Origin: Arthrobacter caoxuetaonis
Lineage (GTDB): Bacteria > Actinomycetota > Actinomycetes > Actinomycetales > Micrococcaceae
Reading direction: 5' to 3'
Length of the DNA: 64,000 nt
NCBI RefSeq assembly: GCF_023921125.1
Contig: NZ_CP099466.1
Span: 1,860,001 to 1,924,000 of the forward strand
The notes under the pieces are model-generated. The model made no database searches. It was not told the DNA's origin and saw only the letters and a list, made by a program, of their open reading frames with translations. Of the stretch, positions 37,884 through 45,877 are shown in pieces (the stretch's first letter is position 1; each line of letters begins with the position of its first letter). Both the position numbers and the translations under genes were made by a program.

Positions 37884-38765
37884 GTGCGAAAAGTACTAGC
37901 TATACTCCTGCCCGCCCTCCTCCTGCTGACCGCCTGCTCGGGCGATGACAGCAGCGGTCCACTGTCCTCAGTCAAGGTCAGCTCCAACGGCGACGGCAGC
38001 GTCCCCACCGTGGAGTTCGACACGCCGCTGACCGTTGATGAGCCCACGCTGGTGCGGGTGAACGACGGCGACGGGGAGGAACTCACCGAAGGCCAGACGG
38101 CATCCGTCCGCCTTGTGGTCCTTGACCCCGAGAACGGGGAAGCAGGCCAGGAGACATACACGGCCGAGACGGCCGAGGACATCGCCGTGGACGAGTCCCT
38201 CAAGCAGGGCAATGAGCAGATGTACAGCGCCCTGGTTGGTGCGCCTGTCGGCTCCGACTTCGCCTACTACGTTCCCGGCAGCGAAGACTCCGGAACGCAG
38301 AACCAGTTCATCGTGTTCACGTTGACCGATGCCCGCGACATTCCGACGCGTGCCTGGGGCACCGACGTCGATCCCGTCGAAGGCCAGCCGGCCGTGACCC
38401 TGGATGACGACGGCAAGCCCACGATCACCGTGCCGGAGGCAGACGCACCCACCGAACTCATCGCCCAGGACCTGAAGAAGGGCGACGGGGCTGTCGTTGA
38501 AGCTGATGACACCGTCACGGTGCAGTACCACGGCGTGAAGTGGTCCGACGGTTCCGTCTTCGACTCCAGCTGGGAGCGGGGAACGACCATGTCCTTCGGC
38601 CTGGATCAGGTGGTTTCTGCCTGGACCGAGGGACTGGCCGGAAAGACAGTTGGCTCCCAGGTGCTGATTGTGGCACCTCCCGCCACGGCCTACGGCTCTC
38701 AGGAGGGCCACGAGCTCCAGAACGAAACCCTCGTGTTCGTCGTGGATATCCTCGAGGCGAAGTAG
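37884..38765 (+). CDS. Secreted FKBP-type peptidyl-prolyl isomerase lipoprotein
   Basis: A 293-residue lipoprotein that probably helps fold exported proteins outside the membrane. The signal peptide VRKVLAILLPALLLLTAC ends in the lipobox LTAC, so the cysteine at residue 18 would be lipidated. The mature part has a diverged FKBP-like region (about 45-165) and a proper C-terminal FKBP domain (about 200-293) with VTVQYHGVKWSDGSVFDSSW and the closing VFVVDILEAK. GTG 37884 was chosen because GAAAGAAG precedes it and it starts the signal peptide cleanly; a TTG at 37860 would bury it. The cytosolic FKBP follows. Confidence 0.9.
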   Translation: MRKVLAILLPALLLLTACSGDDSSGPLSSVKVSSNGDGSVPTVEFDTPLTVDEPTLVRVNDGDGEELTEGQTASVRLVVLDPENGEAGQETYTAETAEDIAVDESLKQGNEQMYSALVGAPVGSDFAYYVPGSEDSGTQNQFIVFTLTDARDIPTRAWGTDVDPVEGQPAVTLDDDGKPTITVPEADAPTELIAQDLKKGDGAVVEADDTVTVQYHGVKWSDGSVFDSSWERGTTMSFGLDQVVSAWTEGLAGKTVGSQVLIVAPPATAYGSQEGHELQNETLVFVVDILEAK

Positions 38766-38779
38766 CCGTTTTAGCCGGA

Positions 38780-38785
38780 TAAGAT
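38780..38785 (+). promoter_or_regulatory. Candidate -10 box between the two FKBP genes
   Basis: TAAGAT lies 28 bases before ATG 38814, upstream of an AAGGAG ribosome site. It suggests a separate promoter for the second FKBP. Confidence 0.3.
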
Positions 38786-38813
38786 TGCAGGCAGTCCCAA
38801 ACGAAGGAGTTCC

Positions 38814-39209
38814 ATGTCATTCGGAAAGCGCGAGTACGACCGGCAGAAGCCGGAAATCGATTTCCCGGAGCACGATGCCCCGACAGACCTCGTCATCGAG
38901 GACATCGTTGTTGGTGACGGTGCCGAGGCAAAGCCCGGGGACACCGTCTCCACCCACTATGTCGGCGTAGCGTTCTCCACCGGGGAAGAGTTTGATGCCT
39001 CCTGGAACCGCGGTGCCCCGCTGGACTTCAAGGTCGGAATCGGCCAGGTCATCCAGGGATGGGACCAGGGCCTGCTGGGAATGAAGGTCGGCGGACGCCG
39101 CCGCCTCGAGATTCCCGCACACCTTGCGTACGGTGACCGGGGCGCCGGCTCTGCCATCGCCCCGGGGGAGTCCCTGATCTTCGTCGTGGATCTGCTCGGC
39201 GTCCGCTAA
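38814..39209 (+). CDS. FKBP-type peptidyl-prolyl cis-trans isomerase, cytosolic
   Basis: A 131-residue single-domain FKBP with no signal peptide. It catalyses proline isomerisation in the cytoplasm. The whole domain is seen: PGDTVSTHYVGVAFSTGEEF, FKVGIGQVIQGWDQGLLGMK (active-site tryptophan region), GGRRRLEIPAHLAYGDRGAG and the final strand LIFVVDLLGV. AAGGAG lies 5 bases before the ATG. It follows the lipoprotein FKBP by 48 bases and is followed by a stem-loop, so it ends its transcription unit. Confidence 0.94.
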   Translation: MSFGKREYDRQKPEIDFPEHDAPTDLVIEDIVVGDGAEAKPGDTVSTHYVGVAFSTGEEFDASWNRGAPLDFKVGIGQVIQGWDQGLLGMKVGGRRRLEIPAHLAYGDRGAGSAIAPGESLIFVVDLLGVR

Positions 39210-39232
39210 GGACGCAGCAGCTCCCTCCGCAT

Positions 39233-39282
39233 CCAAGGGCGGACAGGCGGGCGTCGTTCAGACGCCGCTTGTCCGCCCTTGG
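39233..39282 (+). terminator. Long stem-loop after the FKBP gene
   Basis: A stem of about 22 pairs (CCAAGGGCGGACA on the left with TGTCCGCCCTTGG on the right, extended inward with one mismatch/bulge) closes on loop GTTCA at 39256-39260. Only a short T3 follows, so it is a likely but not classical terminator before pafBC. Confidence 0.65.
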
Positions 39283-39305
39283 CGTGTTTGACGCCGCACG
39301 GGCGG

Positions 39306-39311
39306 TAGATT
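39306..39311 (+). promoter_or_regulatory. -10 box for leaderless pafBC
   Basis: TAGATT ends 6 bases before GTG 39318, and there is no ribosome site between them. Confidence 0.5.
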
Positions 39312-39317
39312 AGCCGT

Positions 39318-41327
39318 GTGTCCCAGCAACCTGCCGAAAAACGCACTGAACGCCTGCTCAACCTGGTCATAGCCATGCTCTCCAGCCGGCGTGGCTTCAC
39401 CAAGCATGAGCTGTTTGAAGAAATCGAACTCTACTCTGAAGCCGCCTCCACGGAAGCCCGCGAAAAGCTCTTCGACCGGGACAAGGCCTTCCTGCGCGAG
39501 CAGGGCATTCCGGTGGAGTCCTACAGCGACGACGCCCTCTTCGAGGGGGACAACACCGTCCAGCGCTACCGGATCCGCAGCGAGGAGTACCGGCTGCCCG
39601 AGGTGACTTTCAGCAGCGCCGAATCAGCCGTGCTCGCCCTGGCCGCCCAGATGTGGGAACAGGCAGCGCTGGGTTCCGCAGCGGCCCGCGCAGTGCGCAA
39701 GCTCCGGGCACGCGGCGTGATTGCCGAGGATGCGGCTGCCAGTCCCATCCAGCCCGGGATCCGGACCAGCGATCCAACCTTTTCGGCCGTGTTCCGTGCC
39801 ACGGCCGGCCGCGTGCCCATCACCTTCGGCTACCGGGCAACAGGCGGCACGGAAGCCACCCGGCATCTTGAGCCGTGGGGAATGGGCTCGCGCTACGGGC
39901 ATTGGTACGTCGTCGGCTGGGACAGGGACCGGCAAGCCGAGCGCTACTTCCGCCTCTCCCGAATGACGACGGCGGTCAAGACCGGCCGCGGTACCTACAC
40001 AGTTCCTGCACACTTTGACATCCATGCCTCCCTCGCATCACTCGATGCGGTTTTTCCGGCGCAGAGGGCAGTGGTCGACGTGCGTTCCGGAGCCGGCGCC
40101 GAACTGCGGCTGCGCGCCGGAACAGCAAACGCAACCGGCCCGGAGCCGGAAGGACTCAGCGCGCCGGCAGCCGGAAAAGACCGGATCAGCCTCACGGTCA
40201 CCGATCTTGACGGGCTCGCCGCGGACGTTGCGGCGCTGGGGCCGGCTGCCGAGGCAGTCCATCCTCCCGAGCTGCGCAGCATGGTGCAGGCCGCTCTGAT
40301 GGCCGCCCGGGAGAGACAGCTGGAACCCGTTCCGGAGTTCCCCGAGCCCGCAGCGCCCCGGACCAGGGCACCGAAGGCCGCTGGGGCGCAGGAGCGGCTC
40401 AGCCGGCTGCTGGACCTGGTCCCGTACATCCTCGCCAACCAGGGCGCGGACCTGGAGGAAACCGCCGGCAGGTTCGGCGTGAGCGCGGAGCAGCTCGCTG
40501 CGGACCTGAACCTCTTGTTCGTCAGCGGTCCGCGCTACTACCCCAACGGGCTCATGGACGTGGATTTCGAGACGGGCGAGATCTTCATCGACAACGCCGA
40601 CAACCTCTCCCAGCCCGTCCGGCTGTCCATGGATGAGGCCGCCGCCCTCATTGTCGGCCTCGACACCCTGGCCGCCCTGCCGGGTGCTGCCCCCACTGAC
40701 GCCGTCGCCAGTGCCCATGCCAAGCTCAGCGAGGCGGCCGGAACCGCCGGGACCGCCGGGTCCGCCATAGCCGCCGCGGTCCTCCCATCGGGGGCCGCAC
40801 CGGCCCTCCTTGAGGACCTGCGCCGGAGCGTCAGCGACAAGCGCCGGCTCTCGATCCGGTACGTGGTGCCCAGCCGCGACGAGGTTTCGGAGCGGGTCAT
40901 CGATCCCCGCCGCATTTTCTCCGAGAACGACACGTGGTACTTAGACGCCTGGTGCCACCGGGCCGAAGCGACCCGGTTTTTCCGGATAGACCGGATCGTG
41001 GACTGGGAGGACGCCGGCGCCGTTCCCCCGGACACCCCGGAACCCGTCCAGCAGTTCCCTGCCAGCCTGTTCACCGCGGGGGAGGCCGATGAGTCCGTCA
41101 CAATCCGCCTTCTGCCCGACGCGTCCTGGGTAGCAGAAGCGTATTCGGCAGAGCTCAGCACCGCACTGCCGGACGGCAGCCAGGTTGTTGTCCTGCGAAC
41201 TCCTGCCACGGGCTGGATTCCGGGATTCATCGGGCGTCTGGGCGGAGCGGCGTCCGTAGCGGCACCCGAGGAACTGCGGAGCGCCACAGCGGCCTGGCTC
41301 GATGCTGCCCTGGAAAACTACGCGTGA
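39318..41327 (+). CDS. pafBC: PafB-PafC fused WYL-domain transcription activator
   Basis: A 669-residue regulator made of two similar halves: PafB-like (residues about 1-330) and PafC-like (about 350-669). Each has a winged-helix DNA-binding domain (RLLNLVIAMLSSRRGFTKHE; LSRLLDLVPYILANQGADLE), a WYL domain (GHWYVVGWDRDRQAERYFRL; NDTWYLDAWCHRAEATRFFR) and a WCX C-terminal extension. In mycobacteria PafB and PafC are separate and activate the RecA-independent DNA-damage response; the fused form is known from Arthrobacter. The linker at about 325-350 is Pro/Ala-rich. It starts with GTG next to a -10 box. Confidence 0.95.
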   Translation: MSQQPAEKRTERLLNLVIAMLSSRRGFTKHELFEEIELYSEAASTEAREKLFDRDKAFLREQGIPVESYSDDALFEGDNTVQRYRIRSEEYRLPEVTFSSAESAVLALAAQMWEQAALGSAAARAVRKLRARGVIAEDAAASPIQPGIRTSDPTFSAVFRATAGRVPITFGYRATGGTEATRHLEPWGMGSRYGHWYVVGWDRDRQAERYFRLSRMTTAVKTGRGTYTVPAHFDIHASLASLDAVFPAQRAVVDVRSGAGAELRLRAGTANATGPEPEGLSAPAAGKDRISLTVTDLDGLAADVAALGPAAEAVHPPELRSMVQAALMAARERQLEPVPEFPEPAAPRTRAPKAAGAQERLSRLLDLVPYILANQGADLEETAGRFGVSAEQLAADLNLLFVSGPRYYPNGLMDVDFETGEIFIDNADNLSQPVRLSMDEAAALIVGLDTLAALPGAAPTDAVASAHAKLSEAAGTAGTAGSAIAAAVLPSGAAPALLEDLRRSVSDKRRLSIRYVVPSRDEVSERVIDPRRIFSENDTWYLDAWCHRAEATRFFRIDRIVDWEDAGAVPPDTPEPVQQFPASLFTAGEADESVTIRLLPDASWVAEAYSAELSTALPDGSQVVVLRTPATGWIPGFIGRLGGAASVAAPEELRSATAAWLDAALENYA

Positions 41328-41389
41328 ACTGCTCATGACACCCCGCGTGCCGGAAACCGCAGCGGCATAGGGTGCTTGCCACGCTCCAC

Positions 41390-41395
41390 TATGCT
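41390..41395 (+). promoter_or_regulatory. -10 box for leaderless gene at 41402
   Basis: TATGCT ends 6 bases before ATG 41402. Confidence 0.45.
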
Positions 41396-41401
41396 GGGAC
41401 C

Positions 41402-41731
41402 ATGCCTTGGTGGTCGTGGATCGTTATATGGGTTGCCGTTACGGCGGTTGCCCTGCTGCTGTATGTGCTGATCGGCATCCGGCTCTTCCGCAAGTTCATG
41501 GCGGTGCTGGGCGAAGTGCAATCAGCCGGGTCCCGGTTGTCCTTTGCGCCTCCTGCCCCCTCGCCGGTAGCTGCGGACTCACTGCCGGCGGTGTTCCTCG
41601 ATCCTGCCGCTGCGAGGCGCCGGTACGAGGACGGCAAGGCAGAACGGAAAGAGGCCCGGCGCGAACGCCGGGTCGAGCGGCGGCACCTCCGCGGGCAACC
41701 GCGGGCGTGGCGCGATATCCCCGGGCTCTGA
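41402..41731 (+). CDS. Small membrane-anchored protein of unknown function
   Basis: A 109-residue protein with one N-terminal membrane helix (WIVIWVAVTAVALLLYVLIG) followed by a short linker and a very basic, probably helical C-terminal tail (RRRYEDGKAERKEARRERR). The N-terminus MPWWSW is probably outside and the charged tail inside. It lies between pafBC and tatA, where actinobacteria often have a small hypothetical gene. The ATG follows a -10 box by 6 bases. The function is unknown; an accessory role for Tat is only a positional guess. Confidence 0.7.
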   Translation: MPWWSWIVIWVAVTAVALLLYVLIGIRLFRKFMAVLGEVQSAGSRLSFAPPAPSPVAADSLPAVFLDPAAARRRYEDGKAERKEARRERRVERRHLRGQPRAWRDIPGL

Positions 41732-41763
41732 CATAAAATGGCTTGTAACGAAAGGACACCGGC

Positions 41764-42072
41764 ATGCGCCTAGAAGGCTGGCATATTGTCATCATCATTG
41801 TTATTGCGATCCTCCTCTTTGGAGCTCCCAAGCTCCCGGGACTGGCACGCAGCGTTGGACAGTCCCTGCGGATCTTCAAGTCCGAGGTACGCCAGATGAA
41901 GGACGAGAACACGTCCGGAACAGCTGACGGCGAGCCCATGGAAGGCCGTGTCGTCAATAACCCGGCCAACCCGGCGCACCCTTCTGCCACGCCCAACCAG
42001 GGGCCGGCACCGACGCAGACACCGCCGCCGGGATCCACTCCCGGCACCGGTAATCCGCACACCACCCCGTAG
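41764..42072 (+). CDS. tatA: Twin-arginine translocase subunit TatA
   Basis: The pore-forming subunit of the Tat pathway for folded proteins. The 102-residue protein has one membrane helix (WHIVIIIVIAILLFG), the FG hinge at residues 19-20, and the amphipathic helix PKLPGLARSVGQSLRIFKSE. The tail is Pro/Thr-rich. The ATG has GAAAGGA 7 bases upstream and a TAAAAT -10-like box at 41734-41739. tatC begins 5 bases after the stop. Confidence 0.93.
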   Translation: MRLEGWHIVIIIVIAILLFGAPKLPGLARSVGQSLRIFKSEVRQMKDENTSGTADGEPMEGRVVNNPANPAHPSATPNQGPAPTQTPPPGSTPGTGNPHTTP

Positions 42073-42077
42073 CGGCA

Positions 42078-42905
42078 GTGGCGCTGAACCGAGGGCGCAA
42101 ATCCAACCCTGAAGGGCGGATGGCCCTCAAGGAACACCTGAGGGAATTCCGCAACCGGCTGTTCAAGGCGGCAATCGCCGTCGTGCTGGGCACGGTGGGG
42201 GGATTCTTCCTCTACATGCCCGTCTTCAATGAACTGACTCGTCCTGTCCGGGAACTTTCGGAGCAGGAGGGGCGGCTCGCGACGATCAACTTCGACGGCG
42301 TCGCGACCTCCTTCGACCAGATGATCCAGGTCTCGGTCTTCATTGGCGTGCTGGTATCCAGTCCCTTCTGGCTCTACCAGCTGTGGGCGTTCATCACGCC
42401 CGGCCTGCGGACCAAGGAGCGCCGGGCCGCGCTGGGGTTCCTGGCTGCCGCCGTTCCGCTGTTCCTGGCAGGGGTGGGGCTCGCTTGGCTGATCCTTCCG
42501 AATGCCGTCGGTGTCCTCACTGACTTCACCCCCGAAGGCGCAGCCAACGTCATTACCGCCTCGGTGTATCTCGCCTTTGTCCTTCGGCTGCTGCTCGCCT
42601 TTGGCATTGCCTTCCTGATCCCCGTTGTCATGGTCGGGCTGAACCTGCTGGGGCTGCTCCCGGCGAGGACCATAGTCAAGTACTGGCGGATCACGGTCTT
42701 CATCATCTGCCTCTTCGCCGCCATGGCGGCCCCCGGCGGCGATGCCCTGAGCATGTTCTACCTTGCCGCACCGCTGCTGGTGCTCTTCGCCGTCGCCGTC
42801 GGCCTCTGCTTCCTTAACGACAAGCGCCGCACCCGCCGCAACGCAGCCAGGGAAGCCGCTGTGGACGCTGAGGCAGACAAGGCATCGACCCTCGAGGACA
42901 TCTAG
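42078..42905 (+). CDS. tatC: Twin-arginine translocase subunit TatC
   Basis: The receptor subunit of Tat; it binds the twin-arginine signal peptide in the membrane. The 275-residue protein has six helices. The conserved cytoplasmic N-terminus is MALKEHLREFRNRLFKA, and the first-loop motif SPFWLYQLWAFITPGLRTKE is intact. The C-terminal tail is charged. It starts with GTG at 42078, 5 bases after tatA, so the two are one operon. No tatB is in the window. Confidence 0.95.
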   Translation: MALNRGRKSNPEGRMALKEHLREFRNRLFKAAIAVVLGTVGGFFLYMPVFNELTRPVRELSEQEGRLATINFDGVATSFDQMIQVSVFIGVLVSSPFWLYQLWAFITPGLRTKERRAALGFLAAAVPLFLAGVGLAWLILPNAVGVLTDFTPEGAANVITASVYLAFVLRLLLAFGIAFLIPVVMVGLNLLGLLPARTIVKYWRITVFIICLFAAMAAPGGDALSMFYLAAPLLVLFAVAVGLCFLNDKRRTRRNAAREAAVDAEADKASTLEDI

Positions 42906-42923
42906 CCCTGCCCGAACACCGTT

Positions 42924-42929
42924 TAGGCT
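42924..42929 (+). promoter_or_regulatory. -10 box for leaderless helY
   Basis: TAGGCT ends 6 bases before ATG 42936. GGAGAT between them is too close to the ATG to act as a ribosome site. Confidence 0.45.
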
Positions 42930-42935
42930 GGAGAT

Positions 42936-45785
42936 ATGACTTCCCCGTCTGAGCGGTACCAGGCCGCCAAAGAACGCACCGGACACGCACGGACCCGTCT
43001 GGCAGTCTTCGAGCAGTCCCTGGGCTTCGATCTCGACCCTTTCCAGATCGAAGCCTGCCGCTCGGTGGAGGCGGGACGCGGCGTGCTCGTGGCAGCACCG
43101 ACCGGCGCCGGCAAGACGGTCGTGGGGGAGTTCGCCGTCTACATGGCGCTCGAACGGGGCCTCAAGGCTTTCTACACGACGCCGATCAAAGCGCTCAGTA
43201 ACCAGAAGTACGTGGAGCTTTCGGCGTCTTACGGGCCGGAGAACGTTGGCCTGCTCACGGGGGACACCAGCATCAACCCCGACGCTTCAGTGGTCGTAAT
43301 GACGACTGAAGTCCTGCGCAACATGCTGTACTCCAATTCCGCGACGCTGGATGACCTTGGCTACGTGGTCATGGATGAGGTCCATTACCTCGCCGACCGT
43401 TTCCGCGGTGCGGTCTGGGAAGAAGTCATCATCCACCTGCGCTCTGACGTGCAGCTGGTGTCACTGAGCGCGACGGTGTCCAATGCCGAGGAGTTCGGAG
43501 CATGGCTGGACACGGTCCGCGGGGATACCGACGTCGTCGTCACCGAGCACCGGCCGGTACCGCTGTGGCAGCACGTCATGGTGGGCCGGGACATCGTTGA
43601 CCTCTTCGCCACCGATGTGTCCTTTGACGAAGCTGCGGACGATTCCGAGCGTCCGGCCGGCATTCAGGAAAAGGTGAAGGTCAACCCGGAACTGCTCGAC
43701 CTGGCACGCAACGAATCCCGGCTGAACCAGCGCTCCCGCTGGGGTTCACAGCGGCCCGGCTCTGGCGGCCGCAAATACGAGCGGGGCCGCGGCAGTTCCG
43801 CTCCCGCCGCGCCGCAGACGCGCACCCCCCGGGCTTCCCGCCCGCAGGTCATCAGCCAGCTGGACAAGCGCGGACTGCTTCCGGCGATCACGTTCATTTT
43901 TTCGCGCAACGGCTGCGACGCCGCAGTCCGGCAGTGCGTCGACTCCGGACTGGCCCTGACCACGGAAGCTGAACGCCGGGTCATCGCGGCAATGGTGGAT
44001 GAAGCCAGCCGGGACATTCCCGAAGACGACCTGGAGGTGCTGGGATTCTGGACCTGGCGCGAGGGGCTGGTCCGCGGCTTCGCGGCCCACCACGCCGGCA
44101 TGCTGCCCACGTTCAAGGAAGTCGTGGAGAAGCTGTTCGCCGCCGGCCTGGTCCGCGCGGTGTTCGCCACGGAGACCCTCGCCCTGGGCGTCAACATGCC
44201 GGCACGCTCCGTGGTCTTGGAAAAGCTGGACAAGTTCAACGGTGAAGCCCACGTAGACATCACGGCGGGGGAGTACACGCAGCTGACCGGCCGCGCAGGA
44301 CGCCGCGGAATCGATGTCGAAGGCCATGCCGTGGTCCTCTGGCAGCCCGGCACCGACCCCGCGGCGGTTGCAGGCCTCGCCTCGCGGCGCACCTATCCGC
44401 TGAACTCATCGTTCCGGCCGACCTACAACATGAGCATCAACCTCATCGCACAGTTCGGCCGCGACCGTGCCAGGGAAATCCTCGAGTCCTCCTTCGCCCA
44501 GTTCCAGGCGGACCGGTCCGTGGTTGGGCTGGCACGGCAGGTGCGTTCCCGGGAGGAATCCCTCACCGGGTACGAGAAGGCGATGACCTGCCATCTGGGG
44601 GACTTTTCCGAGTACTCGGCCATGCGCCGGAAACTTTCCGACCTGGAGCAGTCGGCCTCCAAGTCGAAGGCCCGCAGCCGCCGCAGCGCGGCCGCCGCTT
44701 CCTTGGAAACCCTGCGTCCCGGGGACGTCATCGATGTACCGGGCGGGCGCAGTCCCGGCTACGCAGTGGTCCTGACGCCGGACACCAGTGCGCGTGAACC
44801 CCGGCCAACCATCCTCACCGAAGACAAGCAGATCCGGCGCCTGAACGTGGGGGACCTGGATGGGCCCCTGGATGTGGTCTCGCAGATCCGGATCCCGAAA
44901 TCCTTCAACGCCCGGACGCCCAAGGACCGGCGTGACCTGGCTTCATCGCTGCGCAACGCCTTGCGCGAACACCGCCCGCCCCGGCCCGCCGGCGGGCGCG
45001 GTGCCTCGCTGCATGCAACGGGTACCGAGCGGCAGGAGCAGGCGATTGCCGAACTGCGCCGTAAACTGCGTGCCCATCCGTGCCACGGCTGCAGCGAACG
45101 GGAAGACCATGCCCGCTGGGCCGAGCGCTGGTGGAAGCTGCGCCGGGAGACCGACAACCTGACCGCCCAGATCCGGGGCCGCACGAATACCATCGCCAAG
45201 ACATTCGACCGTGTCAGCTCGGTATTGGAGCATTACGGATATGTCGCTCCGGATGCCGACGGAGTACCGCAGGTCACGCCTGCAGGCAGCAAGCTTCGCC
45301 GGATTTACGGTGAGCGGGACCTGCTGGCGGCGCTGGGCCTGGAACACGGGGCGTTCGACGATCTCGACGCCGTCGAACTGGCCTGCCTCGCCACGGCACT
45401 GGTCTACCAGCCCAAACGCGAAGAGCGCGGGCTGCGCCCGCGGATGCCCAGCGCCGTGCTCGACGGCGCCGTCGACATCCTGATCCGGCAATGGTCCGAG
45501 CTGACGGACCTCGAGGAAGCGGAGAAGCTGCCCCTGACCGGTGAACCTGAACTGGGCCTGGTCTGGCCGATGTACAAGTGGGTGCAGGGCAAGCACCTCC
45601 AGGTGGCCCTCAACGGCACCGAACTGGCGGCCGGCGACTTTGTCCGCTGGTCCAAGCAGGTGATCGACCTGATCGACCAGCTGGCCAAGGTGCCCGAGCT
45701 GCAGCCTGACCTGCGCCGGCGCTGCCGTGAGGCCATAGACCTGATCCGCCGCGGCGTCGTGGCCTACTCCGCCGTCAGCGAATAG
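42936..45785 (+). CDS. helY: Ski2/Mtr4-like DEVH-box RNA helicase HelY
   Basis: A 949-residue superfamily-2 helicase that probably unwinds RNA for decay or processing. Motif I is LVAAPTGAGKTVVGEF at about residues 50-65, the DEVH box is VVMDEVHYLADRF, motif III is LSATVSN, and motifs V-VI are ALGVNMPARSV and QLTGRAGRRGIDVEGH. The C-terminal 180 residues form the DSHCT domain. A disordered basic insertion (about residues 265-305) separates the two RecA folds. It follows tatC as in other Actinobacteria. Four cysteine/histidine positions (PCHGCSEREDHARW) near residue 716 may bind metal. Confidence 0.94.
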   Translation: MTSPSERYQAAKERTGHARTRLAVFEQSLGFDLDPFQIEACRSVEAGRGVLVAAPTGAGKTVVGEFAVYMALERGLKAFYTTPIKALSNQKYVELSASYGPENVGLLTGDTSINPDASVVVMTTEVLRNMLYSNSATLDDLGYVVMDEVHYLADRFRGAVWEEVIIHLRSDVQLVSLSATVSNAEEFGAWLDTVRGDTDVVVTEHRPVPLWQHVMVGRDIVDLFATDVSFDEAADDSERPAGIQEKVKVNPELLDLARNESRLNQRSRWGSQRPGSGGRKYERGRGSSAPAAPQTRTPRASRPQVISQLDKRGLLPAITFIFSRNGCDAAVRQCVDSGLALTTEAERRVIAAMVDEASRDIPEDDLEVLGFWTWREGLVRGFAAHHAGMLPTFKEVVEKLFAAGLVRAVFATETLALGVNMPARSVVLEKLDKFNGEAHVDITAGEYTQLTGRAGRRGIDVEGHAVVLWQPGTDPAAVAGLASRRTYPLNSSFRPTYNMSINLIAQFGRDRAREILESSFAQFQADRSVVGLARQVRSREESLTGYEKAMTCHLGDFSEYSAMRRKLSDLEQSASKSKARSRRSAAAASLETLRPGDVIDVPGGRSPGYAVVLTPDTSAREPRPTILTEDKQIRRLNVGDLDGPLDVVSQIRIPKSFNARTPKDRRDLASSLRNALREHRPPRPAGGRGASLHATGTERQEQAIAELRRKLRAHPCHGCSEREDHARWAERWWKLRRETDNLTAQIRGRTNTIAKTFDRVSSVLEHYGYVAPDADGVPQVTPAGSKLRRIYGERDLLAALGLEHGAFDDLDAVELACLATALVYQPKREERGLRPRMPSAVLDGAVDILIRQWSELTDLEEAEKLPLTGEPELGLVWPMYKWVQGKHLQVALNGTELAAGDFVRWSKQVIDLIDQLAKVPELQPDLRRRCREAIDLIRRGVVAYSAVSE

Positions 45786-45877
45786 CCGCCCGCCGGGCGG
45801 CCGCTTCCGGCTACGGTCAATTCTGTCGTCCCGCCGCGGACGGTTTAGCGCAGCAACTACGAAGAACAGGTGAGTCC

